A stretch of 64,000 nt of DNA. Origin: Runella zeae DSM 19591. GTDB lineage: Bacteria > Bacteroidota > Bacteroidia > Cytophagales > Spirosomataceae. Shown here in pieces: positions 1 through 7,870 of this stretch. The number at the start of each line of letters is the position of its first letter. Position 1 is the first letter of the stretch. Location of the stretch: contig NZ_KE384037.1 of the NCBI RefSeq assembly GCF_000423565.1, positions 62,001-126,000 of the forward strand, read 5' to 3'. The position numbers were made by a program, and so were the translations under genes. The notes below the pieces were generated by a model. The model saw nothing but the letters and a program-made list of their open reading frames with translations. It was not told the origin of the DNA and made no database searches.

Positions 1-1
1 T

Positions 2-1015
2 ACAGGGCATAGTTATATTGTTTATGGCCCATTGTTGAGCGGTGCTACCACGGTGATGTTTGAGGGGGTGCCTACCTATCCTGACGCAGGACGTTTTTGG
101 GATATTGTGGATAAACACAAAGTGGATATTCTTTATACCGCCCCCACGGCCATTAGATCATTGATGGGCTTTGGCCTCAAATATGTTGAAGAAAAAGACT
201 TAAGTTCATTGAAAGTTTTGGGTTCGGTGGGTGAGCCTATCAATGAAGAAGCGTGGAATTGGTATAACGAAAACATCGGTAAAGGCCGCTGCCCCATCGT
301 TGATACTTGGTGGCAAACCGAGAATGGTGGTATTTTGATTTCGCCTATTGCAGGTGTTACCAAAACCAAACCTACTTATGCCACATTACCACTTCCGGGT
401 GTACAACCTGTATTGGTAGATGAGGCCGGCAATGAAATTGAAGGAAATGGCGTGAGCGGCAACTTATGCATTAAATTCCCGTGGCCGTCTATCATTCGTA
501 CCACTTGGGGCGACCACGAGCGTTGCCGCCAAACTTACTTCTCTACTTATCCTGGAAAGTATTTTACGGGCGACGGGTGTCTCCGCGACGAAGATGGCTA
601 CTATCGCATCACAGGACGGGTAGATGATGTCCTGAACGTATCGGGACACCGTATCGGGACAGCTGAGGTCGAAAACGCCATCAATATGCACTCTGATGTG
701 ATTGAAAGTGCGGTAGTAGGTTATCCACATGATATTAAAGGACAAGGGATTTATGCTTTTGTGATTAGCGAAAATCTACTCGACGACGAGGACTTGTCAA
801 GACGCGATATTTTGGCAACTGTAACACGTATTATTGGGCCGATTGCCAAGCCTGACAAAATTCAGTTTGTGAGGGGATTGCCCAAGACTCGCTCAGGTAA
901 AATCATGCGCCGAATCCTGCGTAAAATAGCCGAAGGAGATACTTCCAACTTAGGCGATACTACCACCCTACTCGACCCTAGTGTAGTAGAAGACATCAAA
1001 GATGGAGCTCTGTAA
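2..1015 (+). CDS. acs: Acetyl-CoA synthetase, C-terminal part (5' cut by window)
   Basis: AMP-forming acetate:CoA ligase, which activates acetate with ATP and CoA. The reading frame is open from base 2, where [16 protein letters not shown] is encoded, so the gene begins outside the window. Visible family features are WWQTENGG (adenylate-binding region), YFTGDG followed by the hinge-region [22 protein letters not shown], and the C-terminal catalytic lysine region [17 protein letters not shown]. About 338 of the usual roughly 630-650 residues are present. The lysine in SGK is the residue acetylated in well-studied Acs enzymes. A strong intrinsic terminator follows 27 bases after the stop. Identification is confident. 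Confidence 0.95.
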   Translation, partial: TGHSYIVYGPLLSGATTVMFEGVPTYPDAGRFWDIVDKHKVDILYTAPTAIRSLMGFGLKYVEEKDLSSLKVLGSVGEPINEEAWNWYNENIGKGRCPIVDTWWQTENGGILISPIAGVTKTKPTYATLPLPGVQPVLVDEAGNEIEGNGVSGNLCIKFPWPSIIRTTWGDHERCRQTYFSTYPGKYFTGDGCLRDEDGYYRITGRVDDVLNVSGHRIGTAEVENAINMHSDVIESAVVGYPHDIKGQGIYAFVISENLLDDEDLSRRDILATVTRIIGPIAKPDKIQFVRGLPKTRSGKIMRRILRKIAEGDTSNLGDTTTLLDPSVVEDIKDGAL

Positions 1016-1041
1016 AGCATTGGCAAATCACTCTTAGTATC

Positions 1042-1072
1042 AAAAAAGCTGCTTTTAAAAAGCAGCTTTTTT
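1042..1072 (+). terminator. Intrinsic terminator after acs
   Basis: Near-perfect inverted repeat (AAAAAAGCTGC / GCAGCTTTTTT) around a short TTTTAAAA loop with a T run at the 3' end, starting 27 bases after the acs stop codon. Confidence 0.85.
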
Positions 1073-1338
1073 GTAAAACGCCAAACTTATGACATCTTTT
1101 TTTTATAGAAAAAATACTATTTTGTAACCCTACTTATTCAACATCAAAAACACTATACATATTCTCAAAAATTTGTCAAAACTCAGTTTTTTAGTTTAAA
1201 AAAAGAGCTATTAAAACCAAAACAACAAGATATACAAAAACATACCATTTGGATAAATAAATAAACTTTACTTTCAAAAAGCTCAAAAACAAACCAAAAA
1301 ATAAATTTTTATATAAAAAAACAAACAATAAATTTAAC

Positions 1339-1369
1339 ATAACAAATAATTTTGAAAATTATTTGTTAT
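1339..1369. repeat. Perfect 31-bp palindrome (15-bp arms, 1-base centre)
   Basis: The arms ATAACAAATAATTTT and AAAATTATTTGTTAT are exact reverse complements around a single G at 1354. The right arm contains the TTG (1363-1365) that serves as the candidate -33 element of the promoter entered at 1363-1394. The palindrome lies in an AT-rich gap between convergent genes and has no T run beyond it, so it looks more like a DNA-binding site than a terminator. That function is inference. Confidence 0.6.
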
Positions 1370-1394
1370 AACACATATTTTTGTATTAGCTTTG
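1363..1394 (+). promoter_or_regulatory. Bacteroidota-type promoter
   Basis: TTG at 1363-1365, a 21-base spacer, and TAGCTTTG at 1387-1394. This matches the Bacteroidota consensus TTG-N17-23-TAnnTTTG. There is no downstream gene on the plus strand before convergent gene 1812-2507, so the transcript would be non-coding or very short. Transcription should begin near 1400. Confidence 0.55.
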
Positions 1395-1503
1395 AAACAC
1401 AATAGTAATTCTAGTACGTACTTTATTACTTTTATTATACTTCATCAACAACAAAGTAAGTTTCTTTAAGTCCCTTCTTTCTGCTAAAGAAGGGACTATC
1501 TTT
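1395..1503 (+). ncRNA. Candidate small RNA between acs and a convergent lipoprotein gene
   Basis: Starting just after the promoter at 1363-1394, this stretch has a nested hairpin (AGTAAT 1404-1409 with ATTACT 1425-1430, enclosing the palindrome AGTACGTACT at 1413-1422). It then has a perfect 12-bp stem, AGTCCCTTCTTT (1469-1480) and AAAGAAGGGACT (1486-1497), with a 5-base loop and a short ATCTTT tail. No convincing ORF or ribosome-binding site is present. Promoter, structured body and 3' hairpin together suggest a roughly 100-nt RNA. No known RNA family was recognised and the terminator tail is weak. Confidence 0.3.
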
Positions 1504-1811
1504 GAGTAACTATTCCTAAACCCTGCTTTCTGGGAGCGACATCACAGTTCCACCATTTTATGATTTTGGCAAGAAATGACGTAGCCCCCCCTCTGCAAGT
1601 ATTTCTGAAGAGGGAGATGGTTATTAGCGACACTTAGGAGCAGCTCTAAAAATCGGCGCACATTATTGCCGCAGTTATGGAGTTGTTTGCCAGTTGAGTC
1701 GTATTGAATCGATCTGAGCCAAACAACCCAGTCAAATTGCTAAAATGTCATCGTATCGGACGCGGCTGCGATGCAGTAGAGACAGGTTATTAGCTCTGAT
1801 TGAAAACTATC
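1504..1811. other. Intergenic stretch without a recognisable gene
   Basis: About 300 bases between the candidate small RNA and the convergent lipoprotein gene. Base composition is more coding-like than the AT-rich 1080-1440 region, but all frames are broken by stops and no start or ribosome-binding site stands out. It may be degraded coding DNA. Nothing specific can be supported. Confidence 0.4.
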
Positions 1812-2507
1812 CTAATTGCCTTGACTGATCATATCTCCTCTTTGGTTGGCACTATTTTTTTGTACAATTTCTGCCGACAAACGATAATTAGCTACTTTTT
1901 CAGCCAAACCATTCCCGTCTTCAAACACTCTTGCCTGATTGATAGGGATAAGTTTTGTGTTAGTCTCGTCTCCATTTTTTTGAGTAATTGTAAAGACATA
2001 CTGAAAATTTTTAATACCCGTACCCGAAATTTCACCAGAAATCACCACAAGCTGTTTAATGCTAATACCGCTTGATACCCCTGTTGTTTCTGAAAATAAG
2101 GTAAATTTGTTCCCATTTCCTGATAGGAAGGACGCCGTACCGGATTGGCTACCTGTCATATTATCTTCTTTTTCCTCATAAAATACATCCCCGTTTTTCT
2201 GGTTAGTGAGTCGAATCCGAAAGTCTCTTACTACTTTGCCTTTTTTGTAGGAGTCATTTGGTCCGTAAGGAGCTAACAACACCGTTGGATTTACCTGAAA
2301 AGCCCCTTCTACGATGGGGGGAGTATTTCCCTCATTAATAATCATTCCTTTTTCCTTCATATCGCTTAGAGCTGCTTGCGAAACAATATTTTGGATTTTT
2401 TGTGACAAACCGGGAGCCGGATCATCTTTCTTTTTGCACCCATTGAGCCATAAGGTATTGATAGCCAATAGAAACATGGCTAAAACAGAAGTGAAGATTG
2501 TTTTCAT
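1812..2507 (-). CDS. Predicted lipoprotein of unknown function
   Basis: 231 residues. The N-terminus is a lipoprotein signal peptide with a hydrophobic core (residues 4-21) and lipobox ending at Cys24 (LWLNGC), followed at once by the charged run KKKDDPAP. The mature part is rich in beta-type sequence (RDFRIRLTNQKNGDVFYEE, ISIKQLVVISGEISG, NFQYVFTITQKNGD), which suggests an envelope-anchored beta protein. No domain was recognised. It is the downstream-most member of a minus-strand run of envelope genes reaching back to 6927. The same C-KKK-D/E-DPAP leader occurs in the protein at 2963-4753. The coding call is confident; the function is unknown. Confidence 0.75.
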   Translation of the reverse strand: MKTIFTSVLAMFLLAINTLWLNGCKKKDDPAPGLSQKIQNIVSQAALSDMKEKGMIINEGNTPPIVEGAFQVNPTVLLAPYGPNDSYKKGKVVRDFRIRLTNQKNGDVFYEEKEDNMTGSQSGTASFLSGNGNKFTLFSETTGVSSGISIKQLVVISGEISGTGIKNFQYVFTITQKNGDETNTKLIPINQARVFEDGNGLAEKVANYRLSAEIVQKNSANQRGDMISQGN

Positions 2508-2574
2508 GCGTTTTCTGATTTTGTATTGAAAGAGGATTTTTTATAGTCTCCAACTGTAATTTTATTTGTCCGGA

Positions 2575-2898
2575 TTAAATTATCCATGCTTTACGCCCTT
2601 GCTCAAAGGCATCTTTACTAAGTTCACCTGCTATGTTCCGGAGAGTAGTAGCAAGAATTTTATCGAAGCTTTTTTCACCACGGCCAGATGATTTCACAAC
2701 CATTGAGCGTCCCAATTGGCGTAGTTGCTCTGCCAGTTTAGGCTGTTTTAATACACCGGCGATGTCGCGGAGTAAAAAACCTTGTGCTCGCATTAACAAA
2801 GGTTCGATTGGACTCGGACAACCAGGACATCCATCAACCCAATCAGGGTGAAAAGTGAGCAACTGAATTGCGCGATTATAAATAATCAGATTTGCCAT
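2575..2898 (-). CDS. Small conserved-looking protein of unknown function
   Basis: 107 residues, mostly helical by composition, with no signal peptide or membrane segment. A CPGCPSP motif near residue 24 sits beside aromatic and proline residues (FHPDWVDG), and the rest has basic/amphipathic character (LAEQLRQLGRSMVVKSSGRGEKSF). The two close cysteines could bind a metal or form a disulfide, but one CxxC is not enough to claim it. The gene lies 64 bases upstream (minus sense) of the secreted-propeller lipoprotein's 3' neighbour and reads in the same direction as its neighbours. I do not recognise the family. Confidence 0.55.
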   Translation of the reverse strand: MANLIIYNRAIQLLTFHPDWVDGCPGCPSPIEPLLMRAQGFLLRDIAGVLKQPKLAEQLRQLGRSMVVKSSGRGEKSFDKILATTLRNIAGELSKDAFEQGRKAWII

Positions 2899-2962
2899 AG
2901 TAATAAATGTTTAAAGGGGGGGATATTGTTTAAAAGGTGAAGCGAAATTCATACTGCCTGAA

Positions 2963-4753
2963 TTACTTCTGCTCAATTGTCGAAATAATAACCCCAAATC
3001 GGCTCGACATTGTAGCTTTAATTGTATTACTGAATTGTATCTCGCCCGTTGGTAGTGATAAACTGAGTAATGGTATGCCTGTAGATGAGATAGCTAAAAA
3101 GGGCGAACCCGGTCCACCGATTCCTGTAACACTTTTGTTTCGGATGGCCCACAGCCATTTGTTTTGCATAGGGTTGTATTTCGCTACAACCATATAATAT
3201 TGCGTTTCTGGGGTTTGGGCAGGCAGGGTTATATCACCGATTGTAAAAGGGTTGTTTCTAGGGCCGTCATGAACCGTATAGAGATTTCCCGAATTATCGA
3301 ATGTTGCACCGTTAAGGTAGCTACCCGGCATAGTAGTTGCCCATTTAGTAGAGCCATCCTGACGAAAAACTGCCCATATAACGGGGTTAGTAGAGGTAGT
3401 AGTAGCTCCGCCAATTGAAATACCGGACAAAGCAGCTGAGTGTACCACAAACTCACCTGTTGAATAACAGGATATGTCAGTTATGTGGGGGGTTTTAGTA
3501 GTAGTGATGTTTTTGCTCCATTCTAACGAACCGCCGGAAGAGAGTTTTAAGAGAAACTCACCGGATGATGAGAGTGCTGTACCCCCGACCGATGGTACGC
3601 CATCGAATGATCGTAAACCGACATAAACATCCCCATTAGGATCCACATCGAAATAGACATCCTGCTGCCCTATCCCCGAAAATAACCGACTCCAAAGCAG
3701 TTTACCGGATGGGTCGAAACGTGCTATCACATGATCCCAACCTTCGGTACCATTGTTGAGTACCCAAGCCGGATCAGACCCAGTAACGGTGGATGTACCA
3801 ATCGTAGCTTTTTGATTCCCCAAGAGTCTTTCTATGACATAACAATTACCTTGAGCATCAACATGAGTAGCTCCTAAAGAGAGGGTACTACTGCCCGCTC
3901 TTAAACCAAAGCTACGTACCCACTCTACCTTACCATCGGGGGTGATTTTTGCCATATAGGCACCAGAGTTAGACAATGTAAAAGAGCCAAATGTCGTATT
4001 ACGTGTACCCGCACTTAAGGCTGCATACAAATTTCCTGCTGCATCCATATCAAGATCATACACTTCATTGCTCGAAGTACTGGTAAGTTCGATAACCCAA
4101 AGGGGTTCACCTGTAGCGTCAAGTTTGGCGACGAAGCCGCCATAGCCGGAGCCTGTCGAAAACTTCCCTATTTTCCCTGCTTTGTTGTAAGAACCTGATA
4201 TGTAAAAGTTTCCGTTGGCATCGGCAAGCAGGTCTCTGGTCTGGGTAAAGTCAAAACCTTCGCCCAAAGAACGGGCTGTTTTCCATTCGGCTGCGCTCAC
4301 CACCGGCGTTCCTGTCTGCGCCGTCTTCACCTGCACCGCCGTACCATAAGTCGTGCCCTTATCGTTAGTCGCATAAGCCCTTACGTTATAGGTCGTATTG
4401 GCTTTGAGGCTTTTAAGCTCCGAGGTAAACTTCAACGGAAACGGCCCGCTTGCAGCACCGAGTTCGGTTTTGGCATCGGCGGTGGTTGGAGCCGCGTTGG
4501 TTTCCGACCATACATGCCCGTGCTGACTGATAGCCGCCCCACCGTTGGCCGAGAGGGTACTGCTCACTTTGGCACTCGTAGCGGTGATATCGCTGCTGCC
4601 GGTGGCATTGGCCGCATTGTCGAGTGTAGGAGCTGTGGTAGTAACGGGATTTGTTGGTTTAGAAGGTGCAGGGTCTTCTTTTTTCTTACAGTTTAAAATC
4701 CCTACTGTCAACAAAGAAAAAAGGCTTAGAGATAGAATGAGTTGTTTTTTCAT
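2963..4753 (-). CDS. Lipoprotein with FN3-like domain and beta-propeller (SBBP-type) repeats
   Basis: 596 residues. Signal peptide with lipobox ending at Cys22 (GILNC), followed by KKKEDPAPSKP and a Thr/Ser-rich linker. Residues about 45-145 resemble a fibronectin type III-like fold (SKVSSTLSANGG, KSLKANTTYNVRAYATNDKG), as in Bacteroidota surface proteins. Residues about 160-590 carry repeated units such as LLADANGNFYISGSYNKAG, LDMDAAGNLYAALSAGT, VDPNGDVYVGLRSFDG and FDNSGNLYTVHDG, typical of NHL/SBBP-type propellers. It is predicted to sit on the cell envelope, perhaps binding polymers or proteins; no enzyme motif is visible. The architecture is well supported, the ligand unknown. Confidence 0.8.
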   Translation of the reverse strand: MKKQLILSLSLFSLLTVGILNCKKKEDPAPSKPTNPVTTTAPTLDNAANATGSSDITATSAKVSSTLSANGGAAISQHGHVWSETNAAPTTADAKTELGAASGPFPLKFTSELKSLKANTTYNVRAYATNDKGTTYGTAVQVKTAQTGTPVVSAAEWKTARSLGEGFDFTQTRDLLADANGNFYISGSYNKAGKIGKFSTGSGYGGFVAKLDATGEPLWVIELTSTSSNEVYDLDMDAAGNLYAALSAGTRNTTFGSFTLSNSGAYMAKITPDGKVEWVRSFGLRAGSSTLSLGATHVDAQGNCYVIERLLGNQKATIGTSTVTGSDPAWVLNNGTEGWDHVIARFDPSGKLLWSRLFSGIGQQDVYFDVDPNGDVYVGLRSFDGVPSVGGTALSSSGEFLLKLSSGGSLEWSKNITTTKTPHITDISCYSTGEFVVHSAALSGISIGGATTTSTNPVIWAVFRQDGSTKWATTMPGSYLNGATFDNSGNLYTVHDGPRNNPFTIGDITLPAQTPETQYYMVVAKYNPMQNKWLWAIRNKSVTGIGGPGSPFLAISSTGIPLLSLSLPTGEIQFSNTIKATMSSRFGVIISTIEQK

Positions 4754-4811
4754 AATATTGGAAAATTTGTAAATAAGTAGCGAATCTCAAATGAGTCAAA
4801 ACACCTATGAA

Positions 4812-5276
4812 TCAATGCTTTTGAGGTTTTAGCTTCCAGCGTTTGACCAAAAAATCCTTAAATGTCCAGATAGGCCAATAAATAATGATAGCTACGACAT
4901 TGCCAAAAACAATCGTCAACGGCAGTGCCCATACCCAATTTGAGGGGTTTATTAGCATGAACCAGAAAGGTGGCCATACCAATAAAAACACACCCGCAAT
5001 CGCATTCCTCAGTTGTGCTTCGGAGGTAAAGCCTACCCGAATCTGTACCTGTGTATGTGTCTCAAACTGCTGAGTAGAGCCTGTTATTTGTGACCAAAAA
5101 ACAGTACTCCAACGAGTAGCACGGGCTTTTTGAATCCGAAATCTAGGGTATTTGGTTTCTACTGCAAACCGAGGTTCGGGAGAGCGAAACACCGCTAGTA
5201 CTTCTTTTTCTTGGGCCAAACGCTCAAGATCTTGCCAAAGAAAAGCCTCCGACTGAAGAGTTATGTAGAGTTTCAT
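4812..5276 (-). CDS. Hypothetical two-TM membrane protein
   Basis: 154 residues. The soluble N-terminal half (about 1-90) has strands and basic residues, and the C-terminal half has two hydrophobic segments (about 93-112, AIAGVFLLVWPPFWFMLI, and 118-137, LPLTIVFGNVVAIIIYW) ending in a basic tail KRWKLKPQKH. This predicts an inner-membrane protein with both ends in the cytoplasm. No family was recognised. It shares the strand and neighbourhood of the lipoproteins on either side. ATG start; no stronger alternative start is evident. Confidence 0.6.
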   Translation of the reverse strand: MKLYITLQSEAFLWQDLERLAQEKEVLAVFRSPEPRFAVETKYPRFRIQKARATRWSTVFWSQITGSTQQFETHTQVQIRVGFTSEAQLRNAIAGVFLLVWPPFWFMLINPSNWVWALPLTIVFGNVVAIIIYWPIWTFKDFLVKRWKLKPQKH

Positions 5277-5488
5277 ATTCGACTTTATCGTTTATTCTTT
5301 CGCTTTCTAATCCGCCGTTTTTTGGTGTTCCAAATCATTTCAAAGCGAAGTTTTTACAGTACCGTTTTTGGCTATACGTATCAATTTTACATCCGCTGTT
5401 TTGATACAGCGACTAAATGTTTTAGGGGCTTGGATTGTATTTCAAAAAAACAAGAAAATAATGCCGTGTATTTGTCCCAATACTTGTC

Positions 5489-5733
5489 TCATTTCTTGTA
5501 TGGAAACTTCTTAGCGGCTCTTTCCTTCAACTTACCAGCAAGCTCTTCGGGCAAACGGTAGCTACTATTCCAATCATCGTTTTGATAAGTCAACACCACC
5601 CGTTTTTCGAAAGCGTTATAGAGCGCGTTAGGCTCAGCGTAGCTTCACCTTGTTTGGGGCTTAAAGAAAAATTTTCGGTTTGTCGAGCAAGTATATCTAG
5701 ACCACGAGAAAGATTTGTGTTATTTGGTTGCAT
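5489..5733 (-). pseudogene. Probable frameshifted small gene
   Basis: Two overlapping open frames look like parts of one gene. Frame one starts with ATG at 5733 (MQPNNTNLSRGLDILARQTE), overlaps the end of the upstream lipoprotein gene by 14 bases, and runs to a stop at 5590. Frame two (5644 to stop 5489) has no start codon but reads like real protein: NALYNAFEKRVVLTYQ, then DDWNSSYRLPEELAGKLKER, ending AAKKFPYKK. A one-base shift near 5630 would join them into a protein of about 80 residues. No family was recognised. It could be a decayed gene, a sequencing error or programmed frameshifting; the first two are likelier. Confidence 0.4.
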
Positions 5734-6253
5734 TGATAATAAACGCCCCATAAGACGCATCCGTAGCTGACGTAATGCGGGGAAAAGTAGTAGTTCCAAA
5801 GCCAAAAATAGCCGCCCAACCTAATGCCTCTTGTGCTCTGTCACGAGCTGTAGCACCCACGATGATGTTGTCGGACGTAAGCGTAAGGGCGTTGTTGTTG
5901 AGGGTATATGTGAAACTCACTACGTCTTCCTTGGTGCTTTGGTCGATAAATACGACTTTCTTTATGCCGTTTACTTTTTCGTTGCGATAGTTGTAGGTGG
6001 CATTGCCCATCGTAACGGTACCTGTACTAAAATCCAGTAAATCATTAGGAAAACGAGTAGTAGTACCCTTCTGATTATAGGCACCATTGGCTGTATATCT
6101 CAATTCCAGTTGGATATTGTTCATTTTGTAAGTACCCAACAAAGGCCAAGCGGCTTCCACTGCGCTCTGAAATAGACCGCAACTTGTGAGAAATGTAGTG
6201 AGGAAAATAGCCGCTAAAGCAGTGCTATAAAAGGGACGAATTTGAGATTTCAT
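5720..6253 (-). CDS. Predicted lipoprotein, lipocalin-like
   Basis: 177 residues from the ATG at 6253. The frame is open further upstream to 6313, but the 6253 start places a standard signal peptide (MKSQIRPFYSTALAAIFL) directly before the lipobox TFLTSC (Cys25). The mature part has alternating strands typical of small lipocalin-like Bacteroidota lipoproteins (LLGTYKMNNIQLELRYTANG, VTMGNATYNYRNEKVNG, VVSFTYTLNNNALTLTSDN). Predicted to be anchored in the periplasm or outer membrane; the ligand is unknown. The lipocalin-like label rests on sequence style, not on a diagnostic motif. Confidence 0.65.
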   Translation of the reverse strand: MKSQIRPFYSTALAAIFLTTFLTSCGLFQSAVEAAWPLLGTYKMNNIQLELRYTANGAYNQKGTTTRFPNDLLDFSTGTVTMGNATYNYRNEKVNGIKKVVFIDQSTKEDVVSFTYTLNNNALTLTSDNIIVGATARDRAQEALGWAAIFGFGTTTFPRITSATDASYGAFIINATK

Positions 6254-6390
6254 GGCCATTCGATGTTTTGATGGACTATCTTGAATTATCTTTTCTTGGA
6301 CAGTTAAGAGCATGGCATTCCCATGACGCGCTTTGATGTAGCGTGTAAGTTTGGATAATGTTTTACACCTAAAAACTGAGGACTATACCT

Positions 6391-6927
6391 TTAATCAGGC
6401 AAATTGTAGTAAGCTTTTACCTCTTCGTATTTGGAATAATCAACGGCAGCTTTACGGCCATTACGCAAGTCGGAGGCGGGAATGATAATAATTCTTGTTG
6501 CATTGAATGTCTGACTTACGGTAGTGTTGTCCGTTCTTCTTATTGCTACTACTGAATTCGCACTAGGCCGAATAATAGTCCGGTACTCATAAGAACCATC
6601 AAAAACACCTGGTATAGGATACCAATACCCTAACGAATTTTGCAAATACAAAAGAAGGACTGACTTCCCAATCATATCCGCTGTTATACCTGTTAGTGTG
6701 TAAGTAACTTCATTATTAGCGAGTGGATTAAATACCCGTGAGCCATAGGTGAATTGTACCACATTGGCATTGCCATTCTGCCCCGCAGGACCTTGAGTAC
6801 CAGTATCGCCCTTAGGCCCTTGTGGACCAGCGGGCCCTGGTTCTCCCTGTGACCCTGGGCAAGCAGTCAACAAAAATACCATAGAAACACTTATAAGTGC
6901 TAGCGAAAGGAAGCGTAGTTTTTTCAT
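6391..6927 (-). CDS. Collagen-like lipoprotein
   Basis: 178 residues. Signal peptide and lipobox FLLTAC (Cys23) are followed at once by ten uninterrupted Gly-X-Y triplets at residues 25-54 (GSQGEPGPAGPQGPKGDTG and onward), a bacterial collagen-like stalk. A C-terminal globular domain of about 120 residues has strands and aromatic residues (VVQFTYGSRVFNPLANNEV, MIGKSVLLLYLQNSLGYWYP). Known bacterial collagen-like segments form trimers, so a trimeric surface stalk with a small head is likely; the head's ligand is unknown. This is the first gene of the minus-strand envelope run. The stalk is short compared with most collagen-like surface proteins. Confidence 0.85.
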   Translation of the reverse strand: MKKLRFLSLALISVSMVFLLTACPGSQGEPGPAGPQGPKGDTGTQGPAGQNGNANVVQFTYGSRVFNPLANNEVTYTLTGITADMIGKSVLLLYLQNSLGYWYPIPGVFDGSYEYRTIIRPSANSVVAIRRTDNTTVSQTFNATRIIIIPASDLRNGRKAAVDYSKYEEVKAYYNLPD

Positions 6928-7269
6928 TATGAGTACGTATTGTTTACCGCCGTCGCGGTGAGATATTGAGTTTTAAAACATTTCAAAGGTCGGGCATAAA
7001 TAGTCGCTACGAAATCCCCAATTTTGGTGAGCGGATATTTAGAAAAATTATTACTTTATATCTATAGATATAGATTTTTATATAAACAAACCAATCCCTT
7101 GCCACTTCTAGCTAGAAGAAGCGAATCAGGGTTTCGGTCAATCAATTCATCTACTTATAAAATACTCGTAAACGTTTATCCCTAGCTGTTGCGTGGAATA
7201 GTCTGAAAGCTTTTTGGGGAAAGGTCAAAAGAGTATTTCATAAGTAGTTAGCATCCTTTCAAGCGCCAG
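6928..7269. other. AT-rich intergenic region with two perfect palindromes
   Basis: No gene is visible. It contains TATATCTATAGATATA at 7057-7072 and CTTCTAGCTAGAAG at 7105-7118, the second nested inside a weaker CCCTT...AGGG pairing (about 7096-7130). It lies downstream of the LytTR gene at 7270 and upstream of the collagen-like gene, both on the minus strand, so it may carry a terminator for the first and a promoter or operator for the second. Confidence 0.4.
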
Positions 7270-7608
7270 CTAGGCCGATTTTTGATAATTCTTGAATATA
7301 TTTTTCACTTCTGTGTATCGTCGCCTTGCAATCGGCAACCTCATACCGTTGGTAAGCAGGAGCATTTTTTGGCGAGCTAGTATCTTTGCCAAATACTGCA
7401 CATTGATGACGTAGGATTTATGAATCCGTATAAACTGAGGCGGAAGATTTTGATGTAGTAGCTGGATATTTTGGGTCACTACCGCAAAACGTCCATTGAG
7501 CATCACCACCCGACTATAGTTACCGTCTCCTTCAATATGGACGATTTCTTCTGTCACGGTTTTTTCTACCAGTTTTTGTGGTTTCAAAGAGGGTAAATAG
7601 GTTTCCAT
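7270..7608 (-). CDS. Stand-alone LytTR DNA-binding protein
   Basis: 112 residues, made almost entirely of one LytTR domain: IVHIEGDGNYSRVVMLNGR, then FIRIHKSYVINVQYLAKIL, and a C-terminal TNGMRLPIARRRYTEVKNIF. The motifs match the LytTR family, which binds DNA through beta-strand loops. No receiver or other sensor domain is present, unlike the regulator at 15334. It is divergent from the first sensor kinase (start 7871), and the 262-base gap could hold promoters for both. A role in controlling the neighbouring kinase genes is inference. Confidence 0.85.
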   Translation of the reverse strand: METYLPSLKPQKLVEKTVTEEIVHIEGDGNYSRVVMLNGRFAVVTQNIQLLHQNLPPQFIRIHKSYVINVQYLAKILARQKMLLLTNGMRLPIARRRYTEVKNIFKNYQKSA

Positions 7609-7870
7609 AAAAGATACAAGTTTAGTCTAAACTTGATACTAAGGTAGAAGCAATAGAAAACGAGTTCCATCCAACTCGGGTGAGTTGTGCGTTTTTTTGG
7701 GTGAATGAACTTGTTTAGTAGGCGAACGACCATTTTTATTTTTTATAAAAGAAGCCCTTATCCTGAGGAGGTCTATGTCTCTCCCTCACAAATCCGACCA
7801 TTCGCCCTAGAGATTCAGCATTTGGGGTTCCTATTTTTTGACATCCTCTTTTTACTATCTAAATTAGAAT

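Noticed and set aside
1800-2075. Plus-strand ORF of 91 codons opposite the lipoprotein gene
   Set aside because: It is a shadow of the coding strand of 1812-2507, which has a signal peptide and lipobox; no start context or domain supports the plus frame.
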